Below the pieces are notes generated by a model. It saw only the letters and a program-made list of their open reading frames with translations. It was not told the DNA's origin and searched no databases. From positions 124,001 through 188,000 of the forward strand of contig FR890374.1 in assembly GCA_000432835.1 (NCBI GenBank): 64,000 bases of DNA. Reading direction: 5' to 3'. Of the stretch, positions 52,143-61,401 are shown piece after piece. The stretch comes from Clostridium sp. CAG:417 (lineage in GTDB: Bacteria > Bacillota_I > Bacilli_A > RF39 > UBA660). The translations under genes and the position numbers were made by a program. Position 1 is the stretch's first letter, and the number at the start of each line of letters is the position of its first letter.

Positions 52143-53063
52143 TTAATTGTTTGTGGCTAGGCGAAAGAAGTTGATACTTGGTCTATTAAACATCCTAATT
52201 TGACTGTTGTCTGTACCCACACCACTAGATATATATAAATTAGTATTGGAAATTTTGTAATATTCATTTAAATATTTGGAAGCATTTTCACGAGTTAATA
52301 GTCCACCTATACCAGGAAAGCGAATTTGACCATTTAAATTTCCTCCAGCCAAAGCTAGGTTTACTTTATATTTTGATATGACCTCATCTATACTATCTGC
52401 TTCATGCATGATAACGATACTATAAATTTCTTTATTTGATGTTGGATCATTAAAATATTCAAAAGCTTTATCAATATCACGATTCTTGGAACTAGATGAA
52501 AGCCCTGTTATCAAGATAGGATTATTGGAGCGGTTATATATTAAATCATAATTATTGTCAAGTATTGTAAAGCCAGCTTGTTTTAGAATAGTTGTAAAAT
52601 TATCATTATCTTCATCACCCGTTACAGCATATTTTCCTATATCTGCGTTAAGATTACTTAATGCTTTGATAATTTTTTCAATTTCTTTATGTGAGACATT
52701 ATAATTTTTATCAATTAAATCTCCTGTAAACACTATGATACTAGGAGATCTCTCATTTATTTTTTTTACAAGACTATTTAATTCATCTCCATAAACAGTT
52801 GAGCCATATTGTAAGTCACTAAAGTGAATAATTTTAAATCCGTTAAAAGAGGTTGGAAGTGATGGCTCCACAATTCTTTTTTCCTTTACAATTAAGCCAC
52901 TAGTTGCGGCATAGTGTGTATATAATATAAAAATTAAAAAAGCAAAGAAGATTATGATAATGACCGAAACAATTTTTTTTATTATTTTACGTCTTTGTTT
53001 ACTTTTTTCTTCGTTTTCTAATTTTTTTTGTATTTCTTTATTCTTTTCTTCTCTAGTAGTCAT
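52143..53063 (-). CDS. Membrane-anchored metallophosphoesterase-like protein with degraded metal site
   Basis: A 306-aa protein: charged N-terminus, one helix (about residues 28-50), then a calcineurin-like phosphoesterase fold of YkuE type. FKIIHFSDLQYG (usual SDLHxG), VFTGDLID (kept), YAVTGDED (usual GNHD), IMHEAD (His kept) and LALAGGNLNGQIRFPG (usual GHTHGGQ) show the motifs in order. Several metal ligands (His in block I, Asn/His in block III, both His in the last block) are replaced, so catalysis is doubtful. It may be a structural or binding pseudoenzyme. Confidence 0.7.
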   Translation of the reverse strand: MTTREEKNKEIQKKLENEEKSKQRRKIIKKIVSVIIIIFFAFLIFILYTHYAATSGLIVKEKRIVEPSLPTSFNGFKIIHFSDLQYGSTVYGDELNSLVKKINERSPSIIVFTGDLIDKNYNVSHKEIEKIIKALSNLNADIGKYAVTGDEDNDNFTTILKQAGFTILDNNYDLIYNRSNNPILITGLSSSSKNRDIDKAFEYFNDPTSNKEIYSIVIMHEADSIDEVISKYKVNLALAGGNLNGQIRFPGIGGLLTRENASKYLNEYYKISNTNLYISSGVGTDNSQIRMFNRPSINFFRLATNN

Positions 53064-53170
53064 ATCATCACCTATTATTATTTTAACATGAAAATTAATA
53101 TTATAAAATATTGTTTTTTTAAATAAAGAGATGTGTTATAATTCTATTAGATAGAGGGTGTGTGATTTTA

Positions 53171-53764
53171 ATGGCAAGAAAAAGTAATGTGGAGATTATA
53201 AAGGAACAGAAAAATACGATAAAACAATTATTTGGAGCTTATACTATTTTGTTGTGTGCGGCGGCAATATTCATTTTCTCTTTACATAATTTGTTTATTA
53301 ATTATGGGGGAGCTAAATTATGTATGATGTATTTGTTGGCACCAATTATATTTTTTATTTCCAATGTAATTAATAAAGAAATAGGATATAAGAACGCTAT
53401 GATGTCGGTCGGAATTTCCACATTTGTTTTATTCTTTTATGGCTTATGTACTAATTTTATTATTTATAATAGTTTTAATTTGTTTAGTTGCTTAGGCTTT
53501 ACAATAGCTTATTTGTTTAGTCAATCTGTTAGCTTGGCAATTTACAATTATTTACTTGTAAATACAAGATTACCAATAGCGGGTGTTATAATTAATTATA
53601 TATTTGATTTATTAATTTATAATATGATATGTATGATATTTCAATATAATATGATATTTACTGATACTTTTTGGTTAGAGTATATTTTGTTGGTTTTATT
53701 TCAAGGAGCTTTCGCAATTGTGTTAAGTTTATTTGATAGTATTGTTGTAAGAGGTATTGATTAA
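53171..53764 (+). CDS. Polytopic membrane protein (possibly VUT/queuosine-precursor-transporter-like)
   Basis: A 197-aa protein starting at ATG 53171. About six hydrophobic helices. The segment APIIFFISNVINKEIGYKNAMMSVGIS recalls the conserved FxxSxxxxExYG helix-loop of VUT-family transporters, but the resemblance is weak. Promoter-like sequences are in the 106-bp gap upstream. A hairpin with T-run follows. Confidence 0.45.
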   Translation: MARKSNVEIIKEQKNTIKQLFGAYTILLCAAAIFIFSLHNLFINYGGAKLCMMYLLAPIIFFISNVINKEIGYKNAMMSVGISTFVLFFYGLCTNFIIYNSFNLFSCLGFTIAYLFSQSVSLAIYNYLLVNTRLPIAGVIINYIFDLLIYNMICMIFQYNMIFTDTFWLEYILLVLFQGAFAIVLSLFDSIVVRGID

Positions 53765-53787
53765 GCCTCTTTTTTTTATAAAAAAAA

Positions 53788-53801
53788 GAAGCCTTGGCTT
53801 C
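53788..53801. terminator. Terminator between convergent genes
   Basis: Stem GAAGCC, TT loop, GGCTTC, flanked by A- and T-runs on the two sides. Confidence 0.7.
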
Positions 53802-54496
53802 TAAACTAATATTGAAAGTATAGTGAGTAGGGTATTATGAAGCATATGCATAGTAATTGATGGAAAGACTGAATCAACTTCATAATCCATATAGGCAAAT
53901 GTTCCTCCAAGTATACCATAAGGAAGAATATAAAGAATTTCTAACGGTTTTTGAAAAGTGTAATCAATAACATGTAGACCACCGAAAATTAGTCCTGAAA
54001 TAATTACAAATACCCATTTGTTACTAAATACATTCTTAAATGATTTTCTAAAAATTAATTCTTCAACTATAGGGGCGAATAGTCCAGCACAAATAAGCAT
54101 TAAAAAGGGAGAAGAATGAATCATACTTTGAACGTTTTTTTCATTTTGTGGACCACCTAATTTTAAAACAAAATTGATGATAATATTAAAAAACATCATA
54201 CCAAGTAATCCAATAAAATAATATTTAAAAGCAGTATCCATGTTTTTTGCAAAGTGATTTTTAAATCTTTGCCATTCTATTTTTAATTCTTTTCGATACA
54301 TTAAAAATAGGATAATAACTAGACAGATGTAAGTATATATAGACAAAATATAATTAGTTGTAGTTGATATCTTGTTTACGTTTAGTTTAAAAATAGTTAT
54401 TGGCAATAGTTTTAAGAGTGGACTTAACTCAAATGATGCAAAAGCAACTGCTAGTTTTAGAATATTTAGTAATAATTTTTTTCTTTTTTCATTCAT
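53801..54496 (-). CDS. CPBP-family intramembrane protease
   Basis: A 231-aa polytopic membrane protein (about six helices). The CPBP/CAAX-protease motifs are present: EELIFR in VEELIFRKSFKNV, FGGLHVIDY, and HMLHNTL near the end. Such proteases act on prenylated or peptide substrates, and in Firmicutes often in bacteriocin immunity or stress. No bacteriocin gene is nearby. Confidence 0.85.
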   Translation of the reverse strand: MNEKRKKLLLNILKLAVAFASFELSPLLKLLPITIFKLNVNKISTTTNYILSIYTYICLVIILFLMYRKELKIEWQRFKNHFAKNMDTAFKYYFIGLLGMMFFNIIINFVLKLGGPQNEKNVQSMIHSSPFLMLICAGLFAPIVEELIFRKSFKNVFSNKWVFVIISGLIFGGLHVIDYTFQKPLEILYILPYGILGGTFAYMDYEVDSVFPSITMHMLHNTLLTILSILV

Positions 54497-54560
54497 AATT
54501 TTTCCTCATCTTTCTCATTTTTAGTATATCATAGTAGCGTGTTAAATGTTAATATTTTAT

Positions 54561-54590
54561 TTGATTTTATTGGTGGCTCTGTGTTATAAT
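54561..54590 (+). promoter_or_regulatory. Promoter of recG
   Basis: TTGATT (54561-54566), 18 bp, TATAAT (54585-54590), ending 25 bp before the start codon. Confidence 0.7.
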
Positions 54591-54615
54591 AAGGCGAGAT
54601 GAGGAAGTGGTTTAT

Positions 54616-56613
54616 GTGGATGAGTTAAAAAATGTAAAAGGAATTGGTCCAAAAGCCCTTTCATTACTTGAAAAAATTGGAATATATACAATTGAGGATT
54701 TAGTTACACATTATCCCTTTCGTTATGAATATTTAAGAAGGGATAATTTAAATGAGGTTTTAGATAAGGAACACATTATCATTGATGGAAAAATAGAGAG
54801 TGTGCCAATTTTGATGAGATTTAAAGCGGGATTAAATAAAATGAATTTTAGACTAGTTACTCAAAGTGGTGTAGTGGGTGTTTCTATCTTTAATAGAGCT
54901 TTTATGAAAAAAGATTTGGAAATAGGTATTGGTGTTACAGTTGTTGGAAAGTATGATAAAGCAAAAAATGTTATAACAGCTGCTGAAATAAAAATGGGAA
55001 CACTTTCTAATAAAGTAAAAATTGAGCCGGTTTATCACGCTACTAGTGGTTTAACTAATAAAAATTTAAGTACTTATATTAATATGGCTCTTTTAATGTA
55101 TGGTAAGCAAATAAGAGATTATATTCCAAATAAATATATTGAAAAATATAATTTTGTTAATAAAAAGACTGCACTTAATATTGTACATAATCCTCCTACG
55201 GATGAAAAATTGGAGGAGGCTAAGTATCGACTAAAGTATGAAGAATTATTTCAATTTATGTATAAGATTAATTACCTAAAATTAGAAAAGAGAAAAAATG
55301 TAGTTGGTATTAAGCGAGAAATTAATCATGATGATGTTTCTAAATTTATTGAACATTTGCCATTTAAACTTACTGGTGATCAGTTAAAGGCTGTTAATGA
55401 TATCTTAAAGGATATGGAGTCGTCTCATAGAATGAATAGATTGTTGCAGGGAGACGTTGGTAGTGGAAAAACTATTGTTTCTTTTATCGCTATGTATGTT
55501 AATAGTCTTTGTGGATATCAATCAGCCTTGATGGCACCTACTGAAATACTTGCTGTTCAACACTATAATAATTTAAAAAATATTTTAAAGGATTATCCAA
55601 TAGAGGTTAGTTTGTTGACTGGTTCTACTACAAAAAAAGAAAAGTCAGATATATATAAAGGATTAGAGGATGGGCGTATAAGTATAGTAATTGGTACACA
55701 TGCATTAATTCAAGAAGAAGTTAACTATCATAATTTGGGCTTAGTAATAACAGATGAACAACATCGTTTTGGAGTTAACCAAAGGGGTAATTTACAAAAT
55801 AAAGGAGTTATGCCAGATATATTATATATGAGTGCGACTCCTATTCCTCGTACATATGCTTTAACTATTTATGGGGATATGGATACATCTATTATTAAAG
55901 AAAAACCTAGTGGTAGAAAACCTGTAAAAACTTATGTTAAGAGTAATCAAGAAATTAAAGAAGTTTTACAAATGATGCTTGACGAGTTAAAGAAACATCA
56001 TCAAATATATATAATTGCGCCACTTATAGAAGAAAGTGAAAATTCTGGTGATCTTGCTACTGTATGTGATTTAAGAGATAAGATGAGGCTTGCCTTTGGT
56101 GAATATTATAAAATAGATATAGTGCATGGGAAAATGGCTAGTAAAGCTAAAGACTTAATTATGCAAGAATTTTTACAGAATAAGATTCAGATATTAATCT
56201 CAACAACAGTTATTGAGGTTGGAGTAGATGTTAGTAACGCTACGACTATGGTAATATTTGACGCTAATAGGTTTGGATTATCTACACTTCATCAGTTACG
56301 TGGAAGAGTTGGTCGCGGTGAAGATGAGGCTAAGTGTATTTTAATTAGTGATACAGATACTAAGAGATTACATATTATGGAAAAAGAAAATGATGGCTTT
56401 AAAATTAGTGAGGAAGACTTTAAATTACGAGGACATGGTGATTTATTTGGGACTAAACAAAGCGGTGATATGTCATTTAAAATAGCATCTCTTAGAGATG
56501 ATTATGAGATATTGTTAAAAGCTCGTGAAGATAGTGAAGAGTATCTTTTAGATGAACAGTGTAAAGATGAATTAAAAGAATTCTTTGTTAATACAATGAA
56601 TACAAATTATTAA
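54616..56613 (+). CDS. recG: ATP-dependent DNA helicase RecG
   Basis: A 665-aa helicase; GTG 54616 (GAGGAAG 9 nt upstream) is preferred over GTG 54607. The wedge domain begins ELKNVKGIGPKALSLLEKIG. Walker A is QGDVGSGKT, the DExH box is TDEQHRFG, then SATPIPRT and the QLRGRVGRG motif VI. RecG regresses stalled replication forks and migrates branched DNA. It is the last chromosomal gene before the third mobile element. Stop TAA. Confidence 0.95.
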   Translation: MDELKNVKGIGPKALSLLEKIGIYTIEDLVTHYPFRYEYLRRDNLNEVLDKEHIIIDGKIESVPILMRFKAGLNKMNFRLVTQSGVVGVSIFNRAFMKKDLEIGIGVTVVGKYDKAKNVITAAEIKMGTLSNKVKIEPVYHATSGLTNKNLSTYINMALLMYGKQIRDYIPNKYIEKYNFVNKKTALNIVHNPPTDEKLEEAKYRLKYEELFQFMYKINYLKLEKRKNVVGIKREINHDDVSKFIEHLPFKLTGDQLKAVNDILKDMESSHRMNRLLQGDVGSGKTIVSFIAMYVNSLCGYQSALMAPTEILAVQHYNNLKNILKDYPIEVSLLTGSTTKKEKSDIYKGLEDGRISIVIGTHALIQEEVNYHNLGLVITDEQHRFGVNQRGNLQNKGVMPDILYMSATPIPRTYALTIYGDMDTSIIKEKPSGRKPVKTYVKSNQEIKEVLQMMLDELKKHHQIYIIAPLIEESENSGDLATVCDLRDKMRLAFGEYYKIDIVHGKMASKAKDLIMQEFLQNKIQILISTTVIEVGVDVSNATTMVIFDANRFGLSTLHQLRGRVGRGEDEAKCILISDTDTKRLHIMEKENDGFKISEEDFKLRGHGDLFGTKQSGDMSFKIASLRDDYEILLKAREDSEEYLLDEQCKDELKEFFVNTMNTNY

Positions 56614-56839
56614 AAGTGTAAAGTAGAAATATTTTAAAAAAGTTGAGTTAAAATAATTGACTTTTCTTTTTTTCTTAGATATTATTAATATGCATGATAG
56701 AGATATTATGCTGATATCTCTCACGACGATATAATGTGAGAGTATATTCAACCGAACCCCCTGAAGGAGCCAATTTGGCTCCGCTTTTTTTGTATTAAAG
56801 CCAGTGTTTATAAGGGATTTTTAACTATTTTTGATTTAT
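56614..56839 (+). other. Structured region downstream of recG, possible small RNA and insertion site of element 3
   Basis: After a weak recG terminator near 56640-56675 there are two overlapping stems, GAGATAT/ATATCTC (56700-56706, 56714-56720) and CTCTCAC/GTGAGAG (56718-56724, 56736-56742), then a C-rich single-stranded stretch and an excellent terminator GGAGCC/GGCTCC (56766-56771, 56777-56782) with T-run. This looks like the 3' part of a small RNA gene, a common target of tyrosine integrases. I could not identify the RNA family. Confidence 0.45.
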
Positions 56840-56840
56840 C

Positions 56841-56880
56841 TAGATACCATACTAGATACCAAATATTAGTTTTTAGATAC
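56841..56880. repeat. Three direct repeats TAGATAC, probable integrase arm-binding sites
   Basis: TAGATAC occurs at 56841-56847, 56853-56859 and 56874-56880, each followed by CA or TA and A/T-rich DNA. The position, between the integrase 3' end and the presumed attachment site, is where tyrosine-integrase arm sites lie. Confidence 0.55.
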
Positions 56881-56906
56881 TAAATATTTTTTTTATTTGA
56901 ATTTAT

Positions 56907-58025
56907 TTAAATACTTAGATTTAAATTATCCATAGTATTTTTCGCATCAGTTAGATTATTTGGAAACATATGAGCATATGTGTCTAATGTTTCTTTAGTA
57001 CTAGCATGACCTAAATATTTTGATACAGTTGTTACTGGTTGACCAGTATTTATTAGTAAAGAAGCACAACTATGTCTAAAAGAGTGTAGTGAACTTCTTC
57101 GGATATCTGCATTTTTAGTAATTCTACCATTAATTCTGGACATCATTCCGAAGGTTAATGGTTCATGTTCACCGAAAATAAACCATTTATCATTGAAGTT
57201 ATAGTACTTCTTTTTTTCATTGTATAAATTTACTAAATAATTATATAAAACTTCAGTAAGAGGTAATGTCTTAATACTTTTAGATGTCTTAGGTGGAGTT
57301 AGTTCATAATATTTTTGACTATCCTTAACACTATTAGCTTGTTTAGTAATAGATACTAACTTATTATTTCAATCAATATCAGACCATTGAAGACCTCTTG
57401 CTTCGCCTCTACGTAATCCACAATAATATAACATTTCAAACATTGTTTTATCATTTAGATTAGTAGTACCAGTTATATATTTTTGAAATTCTTCAAAAGT
57501 GTAAACATCTTTTTCTTCTTTCATTTCATTAGGGTCTTTAAAGAACTCTATTTTTTTATAAAATTTCATTAAATTGATATCATACATTTTCATTCCCCAA
57601 TTGAGAATAATTTTTAAAAACTTTTGAACATCATTTCTAGTAGAACATTTAATAGGTTTATTCCATAAATCTTGTTGGAACTTATGATATAGATTTCCAT
57701 CCATATCTTTTAATTTAACATTTTCAAAATCAGCAAAATATCTTCTTCTTTTTAAATATGTTTCCATTGTTCTTTTTCTAACTTTATTTTTTTGAGATTC
57801 AATATATTGGTCGGTAAGAGTACCAAATGTCATATCCATATCTCCACCGAATTCAACTTTACTATTTAAGAACTCTCTTTCAGCATTAATTGCATCTAAC
57901 TTAGTTTTATATGCTTTAGAAAAACTTTTTTTCCATTTTCCATTTTTATCTTTTTCATTCCAATAATATTTATATTTACGACCATCTTTAGTCCATTGAT
58001 TTTTTGGTAATTTATATATTCCCAT
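56907..58025 (-). pseudogene. int: Tyrosine recombinase (integrase) of element 3, interrupted by in-frame TGA
   Basis: A 372-codon Tn916-type integrase with ATG 58025 behind AAGGAGG. N-terminal arm-binding part (GRKYKYYWNEKDKNGKWKK), SAM-like core domain, catalytic Arg in YCGLRRGEARGLQW. TGA at 57371-57369 follows SDID; the same frame continues NNKLVSITKQ to the end with HSFRHS (His, Arg), YLGHAS (His) and the nucleophile Tyr in DTYAHM. All catalytic residues are kept. TGA sits where Trp is plausible. Unless UGA is read through, the enzyme is inactive and the element is stuck. Confidence 0.8.
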
Positions 58026-58111
58026 ATTTCATTCCTCCTTTTTATTGGGATTTATAAATATACCAGTTCGTAACAATTATATTTTATCATACAAACTACG
58101 AATATTTATAA

Positions 58112-59491
58112 TCATCTCTCTAAATCATCACGTGATTTATTTTTATTTAAATATTGTTTTGCCTTATTGATAGCAAAGTCAGGATCATTAGCTTGATGCC
58201 AATTATATGGAATATGAAGTACATCTAATAATTTTGTAGTTAAAGAATATATTTTGTTTTGAATCATGGTTTTAAAATTATTAAATTCTTCAGTTAATTC
58301 TTGAAATTTATTTTTCCAAAATCCTATTTCTTTATTTTTGTTATCAATAATCTCTTTTTGACTATCAATAATTTTCTTTTGTTTAATATAAGCTTGACCT
58401 GATTTAAAGTTATTAACTTCTTTAGTTAGAATTTCAATTTCTAAATCCTTTTTTATGTTATCTTCAGCCAGTTCTTTAGAATAGAGTGATAACTTATCTA
58501 TATCTTCATCTTTATATTGCTTCATAATACCTTTTTTGACGGGATTTAAGATGTCTTTAGATGTTTCTGTATCAACTTTATCAATAAACTGATTTTCGGC
58601 TTTATTTGCTTCTTTTAGTAGTTCATTTTCTTGTTTGATTTCTTGATTTAAAGCATTTAATTCAATTTGTTGTTTCATAGCATTAGTTAAATGAGTTTTA
58701 TCTCCACCAATTTCTCCTCTAAATATATTAAAACCTCTAGATTTGATAAATTCGTTATAATCATCTTGAAGTAGAGTATAAGAAGCATTACCACCTTTTT
58801 GTTTCCAAAATTGATCTGAGTTTAGAAATTTACCTTTAACTGTTTCATAAATATTTTTACCATTCTCATCTTTCTTCTGAATAGGTACTAACTTCTTTTC
58901 TCCGTTTTTATTAACTATTTCATGTTTTAATTGATGACCATTTTCATCAAGTTCAAATACCTTTCTTTTAACTTCATTAACTACTGGCGTAAAATATATA
59001 TGCATATGTGGAGTAGATTCATCAAGATGGATTGCAGCGTATCTTATATTTTCACTTCCTACATATTCTTTAATGAAGTTTAAACTTTCATCAAAGAACT
59101 TTTTTATTTCAGTTGGTAATTTATGATTTTCATCTATAACTACATGTCTGATAGGTTGTCCTGCATTATCTCCAGTTTTATAAAACTCTCCAGTATCTTT
59201 AAATTCCATTCCATAGTGTTCAAAGAATTCTTGACCGCTTGTTATTATTAATCCATTTAATACTTTTGTGTTTTTCTTATTTGGATTATAGTTTATATTA
59301 TTAGAATAAAGATAATCAAATGTTGAACTAGATAGAGTAGGACCATCATAATTTATTAGTTCTATATTGTATGGAGTTCTAGAACTATCATATTTACCAG
59401 AACCTTTTCTTTCTTTTAATTCTTTATCAAGTCCACCAATATTTGATGCTTTAAACTTTTCTAATCGTAGTGCTTGTTTTCCTGAGTACAT
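58112..59491 (-). CDS. mobV: MobV-family relaxase (plasmid recombination enzyme, Pre/Mob)
   Basis: A 459-aa protein. ALRLEKFKASNIGG is the MobV entry motif; the His-triad is in HLDESTPHMHIYF; the N-terminal 200 residues hold the nicking domain. The C-terminal half is a long coiled coil (about residues 280-400), as in Pre/Mob proteins. It nicks oriT and pilots the single strand through a conjugation channel supplied by another element. AGGGAGG precedes the ATG, and the presumed oriT is in the gap just upstream. Confidence 0.88.
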   Translation of the reverse strand: MYSGKQALRLEKFKASNIGGLDKELKERKGSGKYDSSRTPYNIELINYDGPTLSSSTFDYLYSNNINYNPNKKNTKVLNGLIITSGQEFFEHYGMEFKDTGEFYKTGDNAGQPIRHVVIDENHKLPTEIKKFFDESLNFIKEYVGSENIRYAAIHLDESTPHMHIYFTPVVNEVKRKVFELDENGHQLKHEIVNKNGEKKLVPIQKKDENGKNIYETVKGKFLNSDQFWKQKGGNASYTLLQDDYNEFIKSRGFNIFRGEIGGDKTHLTNAMKQQIELNALNQEIKQENELLKEANKAENQFIDKVDTETSKDILNPVKKGIMKQYKDEDIDKLSLYSKELAEDNIKKDLEIEILTKEVNNFKSGQAYIKQKKIIDSQKEIIDNKNKEIGFWKNKFQELTEEFNNFKTMIQNKIYSLTTKLLDVLHIPYNWHQANDPDFAINKAKQYLNKNKSRDDLER

Positions 59492-59745
59492 TTATTTTGA
59501 CCTCCCTTCAATGCTTGTTTTAAAATAATACTCTATCTCACTAGGGCATAATATATGCCCAACCGTGAGCTAAGGAATATTCCTTAGAATCCTTTATGCT
59601 TGTAATAGCTAGAGCCAATACCTAATAAATAGGTGAAGGCATTCGCTATCACAAGATTAATTAAACGATATACAATATCATTTAATTAATAGATAATGAA
59701 TTCACTATCGCCACTTCCAACCTTGCAGGTCAGAACGTGCCTCGT
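59492..59745 (-). other. Probable transfer origin region of element 3
   Basis: About 250 bp without a gene, directly upstream of the relaxase. It contains GGGCATA/TATGCCC (59544-59550, 59554-59560), an 18-bp palindrome CTAAGGAATATTCCTTAG (59570-59587), a 35-nt hairpin with arms ATTAATTAAA and TTTAATTAAT plus inner GATAT/ATATC (59656-59690), and small GC-containing hairpins near 59721-59750. Such clustering of inverted repeats beside a MobV gene is typical of oriT. The nick site was not identified. Confidence 0.55.
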
Positions 59746-60696
59746 TCATTCATTATTTTCGGAAGGTTCTTCATAAGAACAATGCCATAATCTTTCATTA
59801 GCAGTTCTTTTACTTGTTATATGAAGACCTTCTTTCTCCAACAAACTTAGGTTTCTTTGAATTAAACCTCCAAGCTGTGTTGGAGTCAATAAAATATTTG
59901 TTTTAGATAAGATATCCGATATCGTATAATCAAAATCTTTCTTAGCAACAGCATATTTTATAAACAATAATAAATTGTAATCAGTTTCATCATTAGTGTT
60001 CTCATCTATAACACTAAAGGTCTGATTATCATTTCTTTTTAAATTTAATTGTAATCTTCCTAAATCTCTACCTTTATAATCTAAAGTTAGTTTATTGTAA
60101 TTATTTTTTGATTCTTTTAATTTAATAATTCCAGATACATCAGCATTTAATCCGACACTGCCCATAGTTTCATCTCTTTTATTTAAGTGATGTGTTACAA
60201 GTAATGTAGAATTATATTTTCTACATAGTTCTTTTAATTTTCTAAATACAACATCATTAATTTCTTGATAATTGTTTAAATCATAACTAGTATCAAATTT
60301 AATATCTTTAAACATATCCATTATTATAAATAAAGGTTCTTTATCAAATGTTAATTCATAAATATCTCTTTCAATATCTCTAATATAAAAATCTGGAATA
60401 TCATCTATATCTATAATGTGTAGTTTATTTACATTAGGTTTCAAATTCATCAATTTAAATCGGTCATTTAATTGATTTATATAGCCCTCTGTGGTAATAT
60501 ATAAGACATGAGAGGGATTTACTTTGAATCCTAAAAAATCTTCTCCAGTAGTAAGAGAGAAGGCAAGTTGCTGAGCAAACATTGACTTGCCAACCTTAGG
60601 ATGAGATACAAGTAAATAAACTCCATTTGATATCATTAGATTTTCGACGATGATATCTTTTTTTATGCTTTTATTTATTTCATTAATTTGTTTCAT
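59746..60696 (-). CDS. RecA-fold ATPase (RepA/DnaB-like, AAA_25)
   Basis: A 316-aa protein. Walker A is SHPKVGKSMFA at about residues 33-43; Walker B is PLFIIMDMFKD; VTHHLNKRDETMGS is the conserved motif of hexameric RepA-like helicase ATPases. The C-terminus is winged-helix-like (LTPTQLGGLIQRNLSLLEKEGL). It probably serves element replication. GGAG precedes the ATG. Confidence 0.75.
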   Translation of the reverse strand: MKQINEINKSIKKDIIVENLMISNGVYLLVSHPKVGKSMFAQQLAFSLTTGEDFLGFKVNPSHVLYITTEGYINQLNDRFKLMNLKPNVNKLHIIDIDDIPDFYIRDIERDIYELTFDKEPLFIIMDMFKDIKFDTSYDLNNYQEINDVVFRKLKELCRKYNSTLLVTHHLNKRDETMGSVGLNADVSGIIKLKESKNNYNKLTLDYKGRDLGRLQLNLKRNDNQTFSVIDENTNDETDYNLLLFIKYAVAKKDFDYTISDILSKTNILLTPTQLGGLIQRNLSLLEKEGLHITSKRTANERLWHCSYEEPSENNE

Positions 60697-60711
60697 ATTG
60701 TATCTCCTTTC

Positions 60712-60963
60712 TTACATATTTTTTATTAATTTTTTACTAGAAACTCTAGATTCTAAATAAGGTATATCTATATCAAAGAATGCTACTACTTCTTTAGTTG
60801 GTACAACAGACTTTGGTATGTGATAACCTTGTTTTTCTAATTTGTCTTTTATTTTCTTTTTAGCCTTTAGTGCAGAATTCCTACCAAGATGTCCAAGTTT
60901 CATAATATCTTCTAGGGTGCACCATTGCTTAGCTACTAAATTTAATGTTTCTTCTGCAGTCAT
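60712..60963 (-). CDS. Small DNA-binding protein (DUF3173/excisionase-like)
   Basis: An 83-aa protein with a helix-turn-helix look: CTLEDIMKLGHLGRNSALKAKKKIKDKLEKQGYHIP, then a VPTKEVVAFF end. This resembles the DUF3173 small proteins of Tn916-like and related mobilizable elements. Role in excision or replication control is inference. GGAG upstream. Confidence 0.5.
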   Translation of the reverse strand: MTAEETLNLVAKQWCTLEDIMKLGHLGRNSALKAKKKIKDKLEKQGYHIPKSVVPTKEVVAFFDIDIPYLESRVSSKKLIKNM

Positions 60964-60981
60964 ATTTTTTCTCCTTTCTTT

Positions 60982-61236
60982 TTAATTTTTCTGTGGTGAT
61001 ACATAAATGTAATACGTATCATCTAGTGCGTTATAGATAGTATATTTTTTCTTTCTTAATTCTCTAAATGCTAATGCAACATCTTTTCTACTGTCATTAC
61101 TGATAGAGTAGAGGTCAGTATTTTCAAGTTCATCATTAGTTCTAACTAATAAAGAATTAAGCATACTGGTTGCTCCGATAGATAAATCTTTAGGAATTAT
61201 ATAGTCATCAATATTATCCTTTTTAAATAATCTCAT
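60982..61236 (-). CDS. Small regulatory-looking protein of element 3
   Basis: 84 aa from ATG 61236, preferred over the longer frame because GGAAGC precedes it. Contains NSLLVRTNDELENTDLYSISNDSRKDVALAFRELRKKKYTI, a possible winged helix-turn-helix with a final beta hairpin (DDTYYIYVS). First gene of the minus-strand operon; divergent from the XRE regulator. Family not recognised. Confidence 0.45.
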   Translation of the reverse strand: MRLFKKDNIDDYIIPKDLSIGATSMLNSLLVRTNDELENTDLYSISNDSRKDVALAFRELRKKKYTIYNALDDTYYIYVSPQKN

Positions 61237-61261
61237 ATCTACAGCTTCCTTTCTTATTGAG

Positions 61262-61361
61262 TGTCCGATACCTAGGACAATATAAATATAGCGCCGTCCG
61301 GAAATATTGTCAATATAAATTGACCGTAAAACTAGACATTTAAACAAAAATATGATAAAAT
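61262..61361. promoter_or_regulatory. Divergent promoter and operator region of element 3
   Basis: Inverted repeats TGTCC/GGACA (61262-61266, 61275-61279) and GACAATAT/ATATTGTC (61276-61283, 61304-61311) lie between two divergent genes. For the plus-strand regulator, TAGACA (61333-61338), 17 bp, TAAAAT (61356-61361) is a good promoter. The repeats are probably XRE binding sites that control both directions. Confidence 0.65.
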
Positions 61362-61401
61362 TAAATTGTTAAGAGAAAAAAGGGGAGAAAGAAGTGTTAT
61401 T

